Below are positions 27,640-35,737 of a DNA stretch of 64,000 nt, one piece after another (within the stretch, counting starts at the first letter, position 1; every line of letters begins with the position of its first letter). A program made the position numbers and the translations under genes. Under the pieces are notes generated by a model. It did not search any database. It saw only the letters and a program-made list of their open reading frames with translations, and had not been told where the DNA came from. Source of the stretch: Saccharopolyspora shandongensis (GTDB lineage Bacteria; Actinomycetota; Actinomycetes; Mycobacteriales; Pseudonocardiaceae); the NCBI RefSeq assembly GCF_900106995.1, contig NZ_FNOK01000003.1, positions 124,001 through 188,000 on the forward strand. Direction: 5' to 3'.

Positions 27640-27954
27640 ATGTTCGAAGCCTGCCGAGTGTCCGATCTGCCACCCGGCGAGTCCGTCCGCATCGAGGCGC
27701 ATGTCCCGATCGCGGTGTTCAACGTGGAAGGCGACCTCTACGCCATCGACGACACCTGCACCCACCAGGACGCCTCGCTGGCGGAGGGCTGGGTGGAGGA
27801 CTGCCGGGTCGAGTGCCCGCTGCACGCGGCGGCGTTCGACCTGCGCACGGGCCTGCCGTGCGGCCTGCCGGCGAAGCGCCCGGTGCGGACGTACCCGGTG
27901 CAGGTCGCAGACGGAACGATCTACGTCGAGACCGAAGCGCAGGAAGTCGCATGA
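27640..27954 (+). CDS. Rieske [2Fe-2S] ferredoxin
   Basis: 104 residues, ATG 27640 with ACGGAGG upstream. The cluster ligands are C40 and H42 (CTHQDASL) and C59 and H62 (CPLHAAAFD), typical of bacterial Rieske-type ferredoxins of aromatic or amine oxygenases. It should carry electrons from the reductase encoded next (4-bp overlap) to the Rieske oxygenase at 23789-24910 on the opposite strand. No hydrophobic anchor, so cytoplasmic. Confidence 0.92.
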   Translation: MFEACRVSDLPPGESVRIEAHVPIAVFNVEGDLYAIDDTCTHQDASLAEGWVEDCRVECPLHAAAFDLRTGLPCGLPAKRPVRTYPVQVADGTIYVETEAQEVA

Positions 27955-29117
27955 GGGCGGTCGCGATCGTCGGCGCGTCCCTGGCCGGCTGGCGAGCGGC
28001 GCAGGAACTGCGCGCGCAGGGCTTCGACGGCCGGATAGAGCTGATCGGAGACGAACCGCACCGGCCGTACGACCGACCGCCGCTGTCGAAGGACTTCCTG
28101 GCCGGGAAGCAAGAAGCGAGCGACCTCGCGCTGGCGGAGGAACCGGACCTCGCCGAAGTGGACGCGACCTGGCGCCTGGGCCGCCGCGCTGTCGCCCTGT
28201 CGACGACGGACGGTGCGATCGAGCTGGACGACGGCACCCGCTGCCTAGTGGACGGGATGGTGATCGCAACCGGCGCAACCCCGAGAACGCTGCCCGCAAC
28301 GCCACCAGGAGTGCACACGCTGCGAACCCTCGACGACGCGATTGCCTTGCGCGAAGACCTGCGCCCGGGAGCGCGAGCGGTGATCGTCGGTGCCGGATTC
28401 GTGGGCGCCGAGGTGGCATCGACCTGCCGAGCGCTCGGTCTCGGAGTGACGGTGGTGGAGGCGCTAGAAGTTCCGCTCGCGCACGTCGTGGGCCCGGAAC
28501 TCGGAGCGGTGTGCGCGGCCCTGCACGAGGACCACGACGTGCGACTGCTCTGCGGAGCGGGAGTCAAGCGACTGCACGGCGAGCACCGGGTCACGGCGGT
28601 CGAACTGACGGACGGCACCGTCCTCCCTGCCGATGTGGTGGTGATCGGCATCGGAGCCCGACCGAACACCGACTGGCTGCAAGGCTCGGGCGTGACGGTG
28701 TCGAACGGCGTGCAGTGCGACGCAGGCGGAGTCACGAACCTGCGAAACGTGGTGGCGGTCGGCGACGTGGCCAGCTACAGCACGCCGAATGGAGCGCAGC
28801 GGTTCGAGCACTGGACAACGGCGCTGGAACAACCGGCAACGGCGATCCACAACCTCCTCGCGGGCCGCACGGCGCGGCACTTCACGGCGGTGCCGTACTT
28901 CTGGTCAGAGCAATACGGGGCCCGAATCCAGTTCGCGGGCCACGCGACCCCGAAGGACGAGATGGAAATAGTCGACGGAGCACCGGACGACCGCCGCTTC
29001 GTAGCCCGGTTCCACCGAGCGAACGAAACAACGGCAGTCCTAGCGATGAACAACCCAAAGCTGTTCACCAAACACCGCAGACAACTAGCCTCAAAATCCA
29101 CAACACCGGTCGGCTGA
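27951..29117 (+). CDS. FAD-dependent ferredoxin reductase
   Basis: 388 residues, ATG 27951 overlapping the ferredoxin stop (ATGA). Two Rossmann motifs: VAIVGASLAG at the N-terminus for FAD and VIVGAGFVGAEVAS in the middle for NAD(P)H, with the PYDRPPLSKDFL signature of oxygenase-coupled reductases and a C-terminal interface domain. It reduces the adjacent Rieske ferredoxin. Together they are the missing electron supply for the oxygenase across the gap. The final part of the gene is slightly less GC-rich than the rest of the cluster. Confidence 0.93.
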   Translation: MRAVAIVGASLAGWRAAQELRAQGFDGRIELIGDEPHRPYDRPPLSKDFLAGKQEASDLALAEEPDLAEVDATWRLGRRAVALSTTDGAIELDDGTRCLVDGMVIATGATPRTLPATPPGVHTLRTLDDAIALREDLRPGARAVIVGAGFVGAEVASTCRALGLGVTVVEALEVPLAHVVGPELGAVCAALHEDHDVRLLCGAGVKRLHGEHRVTAVELTDGTVLPADVVVIGIGARPNTDWLQGSGVTVSNGVQCDAGGVTNLRNVVAVGDVASYSTPNGAQRFEHWTTALEQPATAIHNLLAGRTARHFTAVPYFWSEQYGARIQFAGHATPKDEMEIVDGAPDDRRFVARFHRANETTAVLAMNNPKLFTKHRRQLASKSTTPVG

Positions 29118-29141
29118 CACCAGCGCCACCAAATCCGGGCG

Positions 29142-30494
29142 TCACGAATCGCCCGCCGGGCCCCGTGGTGCGGGGATGAGGCCCCGGAGGTATTCGCGGT
29201 GCTGGGCGGGTAGTGCTCTGCCGCCTGGTCTGGGTGTTCGTCTGGGGTCCACTGTGGGCGGTGGAATGAACTCGGGTCTCCCATCGCACATGGCGATCTC
29301 CCACCGTTGGTTGTGGAGTGTGCGGTGGTGGTGACCGCAGAGCATGACCATGTTGTCCAGATTGGTGGCGCCGCCGTCGACCCAGTGCTCGACGTGGTGC
29401 GCCTCGGGTGTTCCCGGCGGCCGGTCACACCCGGGGAACGCGCACACGCCATCACGTCGGAGCAGTGCGGCGCGGATGTGGGTAGGTGCGGTGCGTTTCG
29501 CCCTGCCCACATCCAGCGGCAGGCTGTCGCCGTCGAGAACCATCGGCAGTACCTCAGCGTCGCAGGCGATGCGGCGTACGTTCTGCGCGGTAATGGCACG
29601 TTCGGTATTCAAGGCGCCGGGCATGCCGTCCTCGTTGACGAACCCCAGACCCCGCTTCAAATCGTCGAAGTCGATAGAGATGGCCATCTGCGGACGCTGC
29701 CCACCAGCACGCGGCATTCCGTCATGGTCCAGCGCCAGGTCCAGCAATGCCGCGAAACCGTCGGCGTTCCGCTGCCCCGTCGTGCGGGGGTCTTTCTCCC
29801 CGTCGATCTCGGGGCGGGGTGCGGCGAGGGGTTGTATGAGTGCGGCGAACTTCGCCCCGGTTTCGCGGTCCAGCTTGGCTTTGATGACAGTCATGCCATC
29901 CCGGGCGGTCGCGTAGTGAAGTTCGCGTGCTTCGTGCTGGTTTTCCTCGTTGCGGTAGGCGCCGTCTTGGTCAAGGAGGTAACGGATGCGTTCGGCGAGT
30001 TTCTCCAGCTCCCTCGGCGACATCGTCCGCGCATACCCGGCGAGAGTCGCCTCGACCTCGGCGACCTGGTGACAGCGAGCGTACTCGGGTAGGCGCCGGA
30101 TTCCGTTGACGATGACACGCGCGTGCTCCAGCCCGATCGCACCCTCAGACAAAGCGGCGGCGGTGTCGGGCATGTCGGGCGGCATCGTCTCGCCATACAA
30201 GCTCCGCCGGTCTTCGACGTTACGGGCGACCGTGACGCGGGTTTTCGCGTCACGCGGATCGATGTTGAGCAGTCCTTGTAGCCAGACTTGTAGTGATCGG
30301 GCGGTGGTGTCGGTGTGGATGGCGCGGTGGTCGGCTTCGGCGATGCATTGCAGCTGTTCCCACAGCAGCACCCGCATCTCCTTCTCCAACCCCTGAATAC
30401 GGGCCGCGAGTTCAGTATCAGTGCATGACACCACCGACTGTGCGGGCGGCGTGGCCTGCACAGTCAAGTCCTGGGTGTTCAGTAGCGGTGTCAT
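29142..30494 (-). CDS. HNH endonuclease signature protein, DUF222/13E12 family
   Basis: 450 residues. The ATG at 30494 is chosen; in-frame codons upstream have no support. Long DUF222 helical region (about 20-330) followed by an HNH domain: CAFPGCDRPPGTPEAHHVEHW and LCGHHHRTLHN with the zinc cysteines and catalytic histidines. Actinobacterial genomes hold many near-identical copies of this 13E12 family, and the copies are associated with genome plasticity. Function is not established. GC content and codon choice are visibly lower than the neighbours, suggesting transfer, and it borders a repeat-bearing non-coding island. Confidence 0.9.
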   Translation of the reverse strand: MTPLLNTQDLTVQATPPAQSVVSCTDTELAARIQGLEKEMRVLLWEQLQCIAEADHRAIHTDTTARSLQVWLQGLLNIDPRDAKTRVTVARNVEDRRSLYGETMPPDMPDTAAALSEGAIGLEHARVIVNGIRRLPEYARCHQVAEVEATLAGYARTMSPRELEKLAERIRYLLDQDGAYRNEENQHEARELHYATARDGMTVIKAKLDRETGAKFAALIQPLAAPRPEIDGEKDPRTTGQRNADGFAALLDLALDHDGMPRAGGQRPQMAISIDFDDLKRGLGFVNEDGMPGALNTERAITAQNVRRIACDAEVLPMVLDGDSLPLDVGRAKRTAPTHIRAALLRRDGVCAFPGCDRPPGTPEAHHVEHWVDGGATNLDNMVMLCGHHHRTLHNQRWEIAMCDGRPEFIPPPTVDPRRTPRPGGRALPAQHREYLRGLIPAPRGPAGDS

Positions 30495-30857
30495 GCCAGA
30501 ATTGTCCCGCACTCGAACTTGTGTTCGCACGTTTTTTATGGTCGCTTGATCAGGTGAAACACCCCACCCAAGACTGCAAATACCGCCCCATGCCAAGGAA
30601 AACGGTCACGACACGCCGAAGGCGACCCCATCCACCACCAAACCCAGCACCACCATCGACCACGCGCACGGCACCCGACGACCAGAGGTCAATTCCCAAC
30701 GAAATCGCGCCCTCGCCACGCGACCCGACCCCGCCAATGGATCAACCCGAAACGGAACCCCCACCAGCCCTAGCCAACCCGAAAAACCCCACCCCGCGAC
30801 GAAAGCCGCGAACGAGCCATCCCACTCCGGGCCATCCCCGCGATACAAAGCCGAACC

Positions 30858-30937
30858 GGGGCTGCGTTCCGGATGTCAAGCCTGAAACCCCGAAGGGGCG
30901 GCCGCCAGGCCGGGCTTGACCTCCGGAACGCAGCCCC
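30858..30937. repeat. Large near-perfect inverted repeat with internal hairpin
   Basis: 25-nt arms at 30858-30882 and 30913-30937 match at 24 of 25 positions. Between them lies CCCC-GAA-GGGG and the palindrome GGCGGCCGCC. It can fold as an extended cruciform or RNA hairpin. It could be a dispersed repeat unit or a terminator for the DedA transcript from the right. Confidence 0.75.
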
Positions 30938-30989
30938 CACAATCCACCAATCGCGGGGATGGCCCCAAAACACGCCGAACCCCCAAAAG

Positions 30990-31013
30990 CCCCAACCCCA
31001 ACCCCAACCCCAA
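30990..31013. repeat. (CCCCAA)4 tract, G-quadruplex-forming on the minus strand
   Basis: Four exact CCCCAA units in a row, so the minus strand reads (TTGGGG)4. Four G-runs with two-base loops satisfy the G-quadruplex rule. It begins about 50 bp beyond the stop codon of the DedA gene transcribed in that orientation. Confidence 0.85.
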
Positions 31014-31065
31014 CCAAAAAACAGGCCCCCAGGAAAACCCAAGAGCCTGCCCAACCCCCCAAAAG

Positions 31066-31740
31066 TCAAGCCGCGGACTCAACATCCTCCAGCGCACCGT
31101 CCGAAGAAGCCTCCGAAGCAACGGCGGCCCGCTGAGAACGCCGCCGCTTGGCGTACCAAACCGCCACCCCGACAAGCAGGACAACAACGACCAGCACCCA
31201 ACTGGCCCGCCCCAACGTCTCCTCGATGTACTTGGCCGAAGCCCCGGCGGCCCACCCGATGCTCACATGCGTCGCGGACCAAGTGATCGCCCCGATCAGC
31301 GAAGACACGAGGAACCGCCCGTAAGACATCCCGCTCGCCCCGGCCGCGGCCGGCATCAGGGTCCGCACCACCGGCAGGAACCGCGCCACCAGCACGGCCC
31401 CCACGCCCCACTTGCACAGCAGCTCCCCGGCCCGGTCCCAGTGCTTCTGGCCGAGCTTGCGCACCACCTTGGTCTCGCGCATCTTCAGCCGGTAGCGGCG
31501 CCCGAGCCAGAACCCGATGTTGTCGCCGACCGCCGCGCACACAGCGACGACGGAGGCCAGCAGGATGAAGAACCCGACGTCGGTCACCGCCGCGGAGGCG
31601 ATCAGCAGGCCGCTCTCGCCGGGCACCAGGAAACCCAGGCCGATGGTGCATTCGCCGAGCACCAATGCGCCGGTCACCAGTACCAATAGCGGCTTCGGCA
31701 AGCCTCCGACGACTGCCAGAATGTCGCTGATGAAGGTCAC
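31066..31740 (-). CDS. DedA-family membrane protein
   Basis: 224 residues, GTG 31740 with AGGAG eight bases upstream. Hydrophobic helices and the DedA blocks LVLGECTIGLGFLVPGES, GDNIGFWLGRRYR and ARFLPVVRTLMPAAAGASGM are clear. Family role: membrane lipid and polyprenyl-phosphate homeostasis, possibly flippase. The C-terminal 30 residues are polar and acidic. It is the second DedA protein in this window; the two share the fold but differ in their first loop, so they are not recent duplicates. Confidence 0.92.
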   Translation of the reverse strand: MTFISDILAVVGGLPKPLLVLVTGALVLGECTIGLGFLVPGESGLLIASAAVTDVGFFILLASVVAVCAAVGDNIGFWLGRRYRLKMRETKVVRKLGQKHWDRAGELLCKWGVGAVLVARFLPVVRTLMPAAAGASGMSYGRFLVSSLIGAITWSATHVSIGWAAGASAKYIEETLGRASWVLVVVVLLVGVAVWYAKRRRSQRAAVASEASSDGALEDVESAA

Positions 31741-31863
31741 GGGACGGGCTCCTAGGCATGCGTGCTGGCATTACCCCCTTCACGCTACCGGCGTAACGGC
31801 GGCCCAGTCTCCGGAATGCCCCTTAGCCGTCCCTGAGACCGGGCTCACACCGGCCCTTCCGGG

Positions 31864-33444
31864 TCAGCAAGCCTTCACCCACGAGCATTCCAGGGCGGTT
31901 TCGTCGACCGGCGTGCCCGGGTCGTCGACGTGCGTGCGCGATTTCGGCACGTGCACCCGGCCGCTCGGCCGGTCGTCGGCGCCGTCGTACTCGGCCAGCC
32001 TGATCGCGATCGCATCCTCCAGATCGCGCGGGGAACCGGTGAGGAAGTCGTTGAACACCACGGAGAAGACCAGTTCGCGGCCGTTGGCGGCGGTGACGTA
32101 GCCGGACAGCGAGGTGACCCCGGTCAGCGATCCGGTCTTGGCGTGGACGTTGTTCTCCGCCGCGGTTCCGCCCATCCGGTTGCGGAGCGTGCCGCCGACC
32201 ATGCGGTCCGCTACCCCGGCGACCGGCAGCGCGTCGTACCAGGACCGGAACCACGGCCGCTCGCGCACGTTGTCCAGCAGCAGGGCCAGCTGATCCGGCG
32301 TCACCTGGTCCATCGTGGACAGACCGGAGCCGTCCACCACGCGCAGCACGTCCGGGTTCACGCCGAGGCCGCTCAGCTTCTCGGTCAGCACTTCGAGCCC
32401 GGCCGACCAGCTGCCCTCGCCTCGGACTTCTCGCCCCATCGCTTTGACCAGGACTTCCGCGTGTCCGTTGTTGCTCAGCTTCAGGAACGGGACCAGGAGT
32501 TCCCGCAGCGGCATCGACTGCCGCGAGGCGAGCGCCCGAGCGTCGGCCGGCGCGGCTCCCTCCCCCGTCCCCTTGACCACCACGCCGTGCGCGGCCAGCG
32601 CGCGGGCGAAGACGTCGGCGGCGTACGCGGACGCGTCCGGCACCGAGGTGAGGTCTTCGAACGGCTGCGAGCCGGCCGGCACGCTCCCGGTCACCACCAC
32701 CCGGGATCCGCCGTGGTCGCGCTGCACGGTCACGTCGGGTTCGCCGTCCGCGGCCGAAGTGGTGGTCCGGTTGTCGATCTGCACGACGCCGGTGGCCGGT
32801 TCCAGCCGCACATCGGCCCGGCTCCCCTCGGCCGTCGGGCTGACCCGAACGAGCGCGGTTCCGGCGTCGAAGTCGGTGTTCGGCGCCACGGTCAGCGCAG
32901 AAACCGGTGCGGCGTAGTAGTAGGGCTCGTCGTCCCACGCCCAGCCGGTGCCCAGCGGCACGTCGTCGAACCAGGTGTCATCGGCCAGCAACCGACCGTG
33001 CACGACCCGAACCCCGGACGCCGCAACCTGTTCCGCGAGCCGTTCGTAGTCGGCGGCGAGCAGCGTCGGGTCGCCGGTGCCGCGCAGGTAGAGGTCGCCG
33101 AACAGCGCCGGCCCCTGCTGGCGCCCGGCGGTCACGACGTCGGTGCGGAACCGGTAGTCCGGCCCCAACGCCTCCAGCGCCGCGGCCGAGGTGAGCAGCT
33201 TCGCGTTCGACGCCGGAGTCGCGCGGTCGGTCGCCTGCCTGCTGTAGAGCACCTCGTCGGCGGCCGGGTCGCGCACCACGACTCCGGCGTGCGACCCGTT
33301 CAGCCGCTCATCGGCGAGGATGTCGTCGAGGTCGACGCGCAGCGCGTCCGGCCCGCTGGGGGCCGCTCCGGACGGCGCTACGAAGGCGACCGATGCGCCC
33401 AGTGCCGCGGCGAGCCCGAACGCCAGTCCCCAGCGTCGACGCAT
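31864..33444 (-). CDS. dacB: D-alanyl-D-alanine carboxypeptidase/endopeptidase (PBP4, S13 family)
   Basis: 526 residues; ATG 33444 has GAGGGAG upstream, so the longer version is rejected. A signal peptide (about 1-28, basic start then hydrophobic run to AAPSGAAPS) is followed by the S13 domain. Catalytic motifs: S79-N-A-K82, SNN in KLSNNGHAEVLV and KTG in HAKTGSLTG. Role: trims or cleaves D-Ala-containing peptide stems of peptidoglycan outside the membrane. The extra domain between motif 1 and motif 2 has the size usual for PBP4. Confidence 0.94.
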   Translation of the reverse strand: MRRRWGLAFGLAAALGASVAFVAPSGAAPSGPDALRVDLDDILADERLNGSHAGVVVRDPAADEVLYSRQATDRATPASNAKLLTSAAALEALGPDYRFRTDVVTAGRQQGPALFGDLYLRGTGDPTLLAADYERLAEQVAASGVRVVHGRLLADDTWFDDVPLGTGWAWDDEPYYYAAPVSALTVAPNTDFDAGTALVRVSPTAEGSRADVRLEPATGVVQIDNRTTTSAADGEPDVTVQRDHGGSRVVVTGSVPAGSQPFEDLTSVPDASAYAADVFARALAAHGVVVKGTGEGAAPADARALASRQSMPLRELLVPFLKLSNNGHAEVLVKAMGREVRGEGSWSAGLEVLTEKLSGLGVNPDVLRVVDGSGLSTMDQVTPDQLALLLDNVRERPWFRSWYDALPVAGVADRMVGGTLRNRMGGTAAENNVHAKTGSLTGVTSLSGYVTAANGRELVFSVVFNDFLTGSPRDLEDAIAIRLAEYDGADDRPSGRVHVPKSRTHVDDPGTPVDETALECSWVKAC

Positions 33445-33518
33445 GAGCAGCTCCCTCGGCTCGCCCGGACGGATCATGCAGAGTAAGCACGATCATCACA
33501 GGCGGTCAACGGAATTGC

Positions 33519-34127
33519 TCAGCCGACGGCGATCGCGGTCGCCATGGCCAGCAGCGCACCGCCACAGCACCGCTCGAAGACCTTCCGCCGGCGCGGGTCG
33601 GACAGGAAGGCGGACAGCCACTGCACCGAGGGCACCACGACCAGCCACCACGCCGCGAACGCGGCCACGGCGACGCCGCTGAGCAGCGCGGCCTGCTTCA
33701 CCGGCTCCGCCGCCGGGTCCATGGCTTGCGGCAGCAGCGTCAGGAAGGTCAGCATGACCTTCGGGTTGAGCACGTCGGTCAGCAGCCCGCGCAGGAAGAC
33801 GGCGCGACCGGAACTGGGCACGTCCACCTCCGGGGCCCTGGCCACCGCTCCGGACTTGCGGAGGATCTGCAGGCCCATCCAACCCAGGTAGGCGACGCCG
33901 ATCACCTTCACCACCAGCAGCGCCGCGGGCACGGTCATCACCAGCGCGGACAGCCCCAGGGTCGCCGCCGTCGCGTGCAGAAGCAGTCCGCAGGTGACCC
34001 CCGCCGCCGCGAGCCAGCCCCAGCGCGCGCCGTTCGCGGCGTTGCGCGTCACCAGCACGAAGTCCGGCCCCGGTACCAGGACGATCACCAGCAGCGCCAG
34101 CAGGAACGACCCCCAGGCGATGTGCAC
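33519..34127 (-). CDS. LysE/RhtB-family amino acid exporter
   Basis: 202 residues from GTG 34127 with AAGGAG nearby; this gives the normal family length, while an upstream start would add an unrelated polar stretch. Six hydrophobic helices and the VPGPDFVLVTRNAANGARWG N-terminal signature identify the LysE superfamily, which exports amino acids or homoserine lactones. The divergent Lrp/AsnC gene, 92 bp away, is the likely regulator responding to the exported amino acid. Confidence 0.92.
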   Translation of the reverse strand: MHIAWGSFLLALLVIVLVPGPDFVLVTRNAANGARWGWLAAAGVTCGLLLHATAATLGLSALVMTVPAALLVVKVIGVAYLGWMGLQILRKSGAVARAPEVDVPSSGRAVFLRGLLTDVLNPKVMLTFLTLLPQAMDPAAEPVKQAALLSGVAVAAFAAWWLVVVPSVQWLSAFLSDPRRRKVFERCCGGALLAMATAIAVG

Positions 34128-34219
34128 GACTGCTCCTTCGAATCGAATCAGCGGTGGATTGCCCATATCTTCCGCCGTTCGTTCGCCGTCTCGCCAGTTG
34201 CGCCGTAGCATGTTCGGTT

Positions 34220-34732
34220 ATGCAGGAATCTGTAGAACTGGATTCGGTCGACTGGCGGATCTTGGAGGAATTGCAGAACGACGCGACCTTGCCGAACCGG
34301 GTGCTCGCCGAGCGGGTCGGATTGGCGGCTTCCAGCTGTCTGCAACGGGTTCGGCGACTTCGGGAACAGGGCGTGATCACCGGGTCGCACATCGACGTCA
34401 ACCCGGCGGCGACGGGGCTGGCGCTGGAGGCGGTGGTGGCGATCAACGTCCGCCCGCACACCCGGCAGGTCGTCGACCAGTTCCGGGAGTTCGTGATGGG
34501 GCAGCCTGAAACCCGCTCGCTGCTGCACGTCAGCGGTCAGGCGGACTTCCTGCTGCACGTGGCGGTGGCGGACACCAAGCACCTGCAGGAGTTCCTGGTG
34601 GACAAGCTCGCGTCCCGCACCGAGGTCCGGCACTTCACCAGCTCGATCGTGCTGGAGGAGCTGCACACGCGAGCCCTGACACCGCCGCGGCAGCTGCGCC
34701 CGAAGCGCCGCCGCCGGTCCGGCGAGGGGTGA
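34220..34732 (+). CDS. Lrp/AsnC-family transcriptional regulator
   Basis: 170 residues, ATG 34220 eight bases after a TAGCAT box and without a ribosome site, so probably leaderless. An N-terminal helix-turn-helix (LDSVDWRILEELQNDATLPNRVLAERVGL in the normal AsnC layout) is followed by the RAM ligand domain with a regulatory-binding glycine near VSGQADFLL. It is divergent from the LysE exporter and presumably activates or represses it in response to an amino acid. Confidence 0.93.
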   Translation: MQESVELDSVDWRILEELQNDATLPNRVLAERVGLAASSCLQRVRRLREQGVITGSHIDVNPAATGLALEAVVAINVRPHTRQVVDQFREFVMGQPETRSLLHVSGQADFLLHVAVADTKHLQEFLVDKLASRTEVRHFTSSIVLEELHTRALTPPRQLRPKRRRRSGEG

Positions 34733-35665
34733 TCAGTCGCCGACGCGGAGCAGGCCTTCTTGCACGACGGTCGCGACCAGCTGGCCGTCGCGGGAGAAGA
34801 ACCGGCCCGTGGCCAGGCCGCGAGCGCCGGAGGCGCTGGGCGAGGCGCAGTCGTAGAGCAGCCACTCGTCGGCGCGGAAGCGCCGGTGGAACCACATCGC
34901 GTGGTCCAGGCTGGCGCCGTTGACCTTGTCCAGGCCCCAGTACACGCCGTGCCGGGCCAGCACCGCGTCGAGCAGCGTCATGTCGGACGCGAAGGCCGCG
35001 ATGCACACGTGCAGCAGGTCGTCGTCGGGCAGCACGCCGTCGGCGCGCATCCACACCTGGCTGCGGGCCTCGCGCGGGCGGCGGCTCATCCACGGCGGCT
35101 CGGTCACGTAGCGAACGTCGATCGGCCGCGGCTGGGCGCGCCCCAACTTCTCGATCATCGAGCCGATCTGCTCGCCGTAGGTCGGCAGCGTCTCCGGGTC
35201 CGGGACCTCGGGCATGGGCTCGGCGTGGTCGATGCCGTCCTCGTCGACCTGGAAGGACGCGGACAGCGAGAAGATCGTCTTGCCGCGCTGGACGGCGACC
35301 ACTCGGCGCGTGGTGAACGACCGGCCGTCCCGGGTGCGATCCACCTCGTAGACGATCGGGATGCTCGGGTCACCGGGCCGGATGAAGTAGGCGTGCAGCG
35401 AGTGCACCCGCCGCTCCGGCGGCACCGTGCGGCCTGCGGCGACCAGCGCCTGGCCGGCGACCTGACCGCCGAACACGCGGACCGGCGACGCGGCCGGGCT
35501 GACGCCGCGGAAGATGTTCTCCTCGATGCGTTCGAGGTCGAGCAGCGCGACCAGGCTGTCCAGCACCGGTTGGCCGTGCGGCATGCCGTTCACGTCGAGC
35601 GGAACCTCGCCCTGCAGGTGGGTTCCGGACGGATCGGCCGCGGCGGCTCGGGCAGCTTCGGTCAC
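34733..35665 (-). CDS. tesB: Acyl-CoA thioesterase II
   Basis: 310 residues, GTG 35665 with AAGGAG seven bases upstream. Double hotdog fold with the TesB signatures GGQVAGQALVAAGRTV, HSLHAYFIRPGDP and, in the second hotdog, SLDHAMWFHRRFRADEWLLYD. The catalytic triad region (D/T/Q of TesB) is intact as far as I can see. Role: hydrolyses medium to long acyl-CoA, balancing CoA pools. Its 3' end abuts the Lrp gene with no spacing (stops at 34732 and 34733). Confidence 0.94.
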   Translation of the reverse strand: MTEAARAAAADPSGTHLQGEVPLDVNGMPHGQPVLDSLVALLDLERIEENIFRGVSPAASPVRVFGGQVAGQALVAAGRTVPPERRVHSLHAYFIRPGDPSIPIVYEVDRTRDGRSFTTRRVVAVQRGKTIFSLSASFQVDEDGIDHAEPMPEVPDPETLPTYGEQIGSMIEKLGRAQPRPIDVRYVTEPPWMSRRPREARSQVWMRADGVLPDDDLLHVCIAAFASDMTLLDAVLARHGVYWGLDKVNGASLDHAMWFHRRFRADEWLLYDCASPSASGARGLATGRFFSRDGQLVATVVQEGLLRVGD

Positions 35666-35697
35666 TGCGCGCTCCTTGGGGTTGTACGCCGGATCTC

Positions 35698-35727
35698 CGG
35701 ACGGGAGCGCCGGGTGGCTCCCGTCCG
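35698..35727 (-). terminator. Terminator after pyruvate kinase
   Basis: Perfect 11-bp stem (35698-35708 with 35717-35727), eight-base loop, 10 bp beyond the stop. Confidence 0.8.
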
Positions 35728-35737
35728 AGAATGCGGA

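Larger units (their letters stand above)
30495..31065. other. 570-bp non-coding, C/A-rich intergenic island
   Basis: No credible gene. The plus strand is strongly poor in G from about 30560 to 31060 except inside the inverted repeat, and open frames through it code only for proline-rich or glycine/tryptophan-rich nonsense. It carries the large inverted repeat at 30858-30937 and the CCCCAA tract at 30990-31013, both listed separately. Confidence 0.6.

Noticed and set aside
30495..31065. Proline-rich or glycine/tryptophan-rich ORFs in the island next to the HNH gene
   Set aside because: They arise from the C-rich, G-poor composition and repeats; no ribosome sites or recognisable folds.
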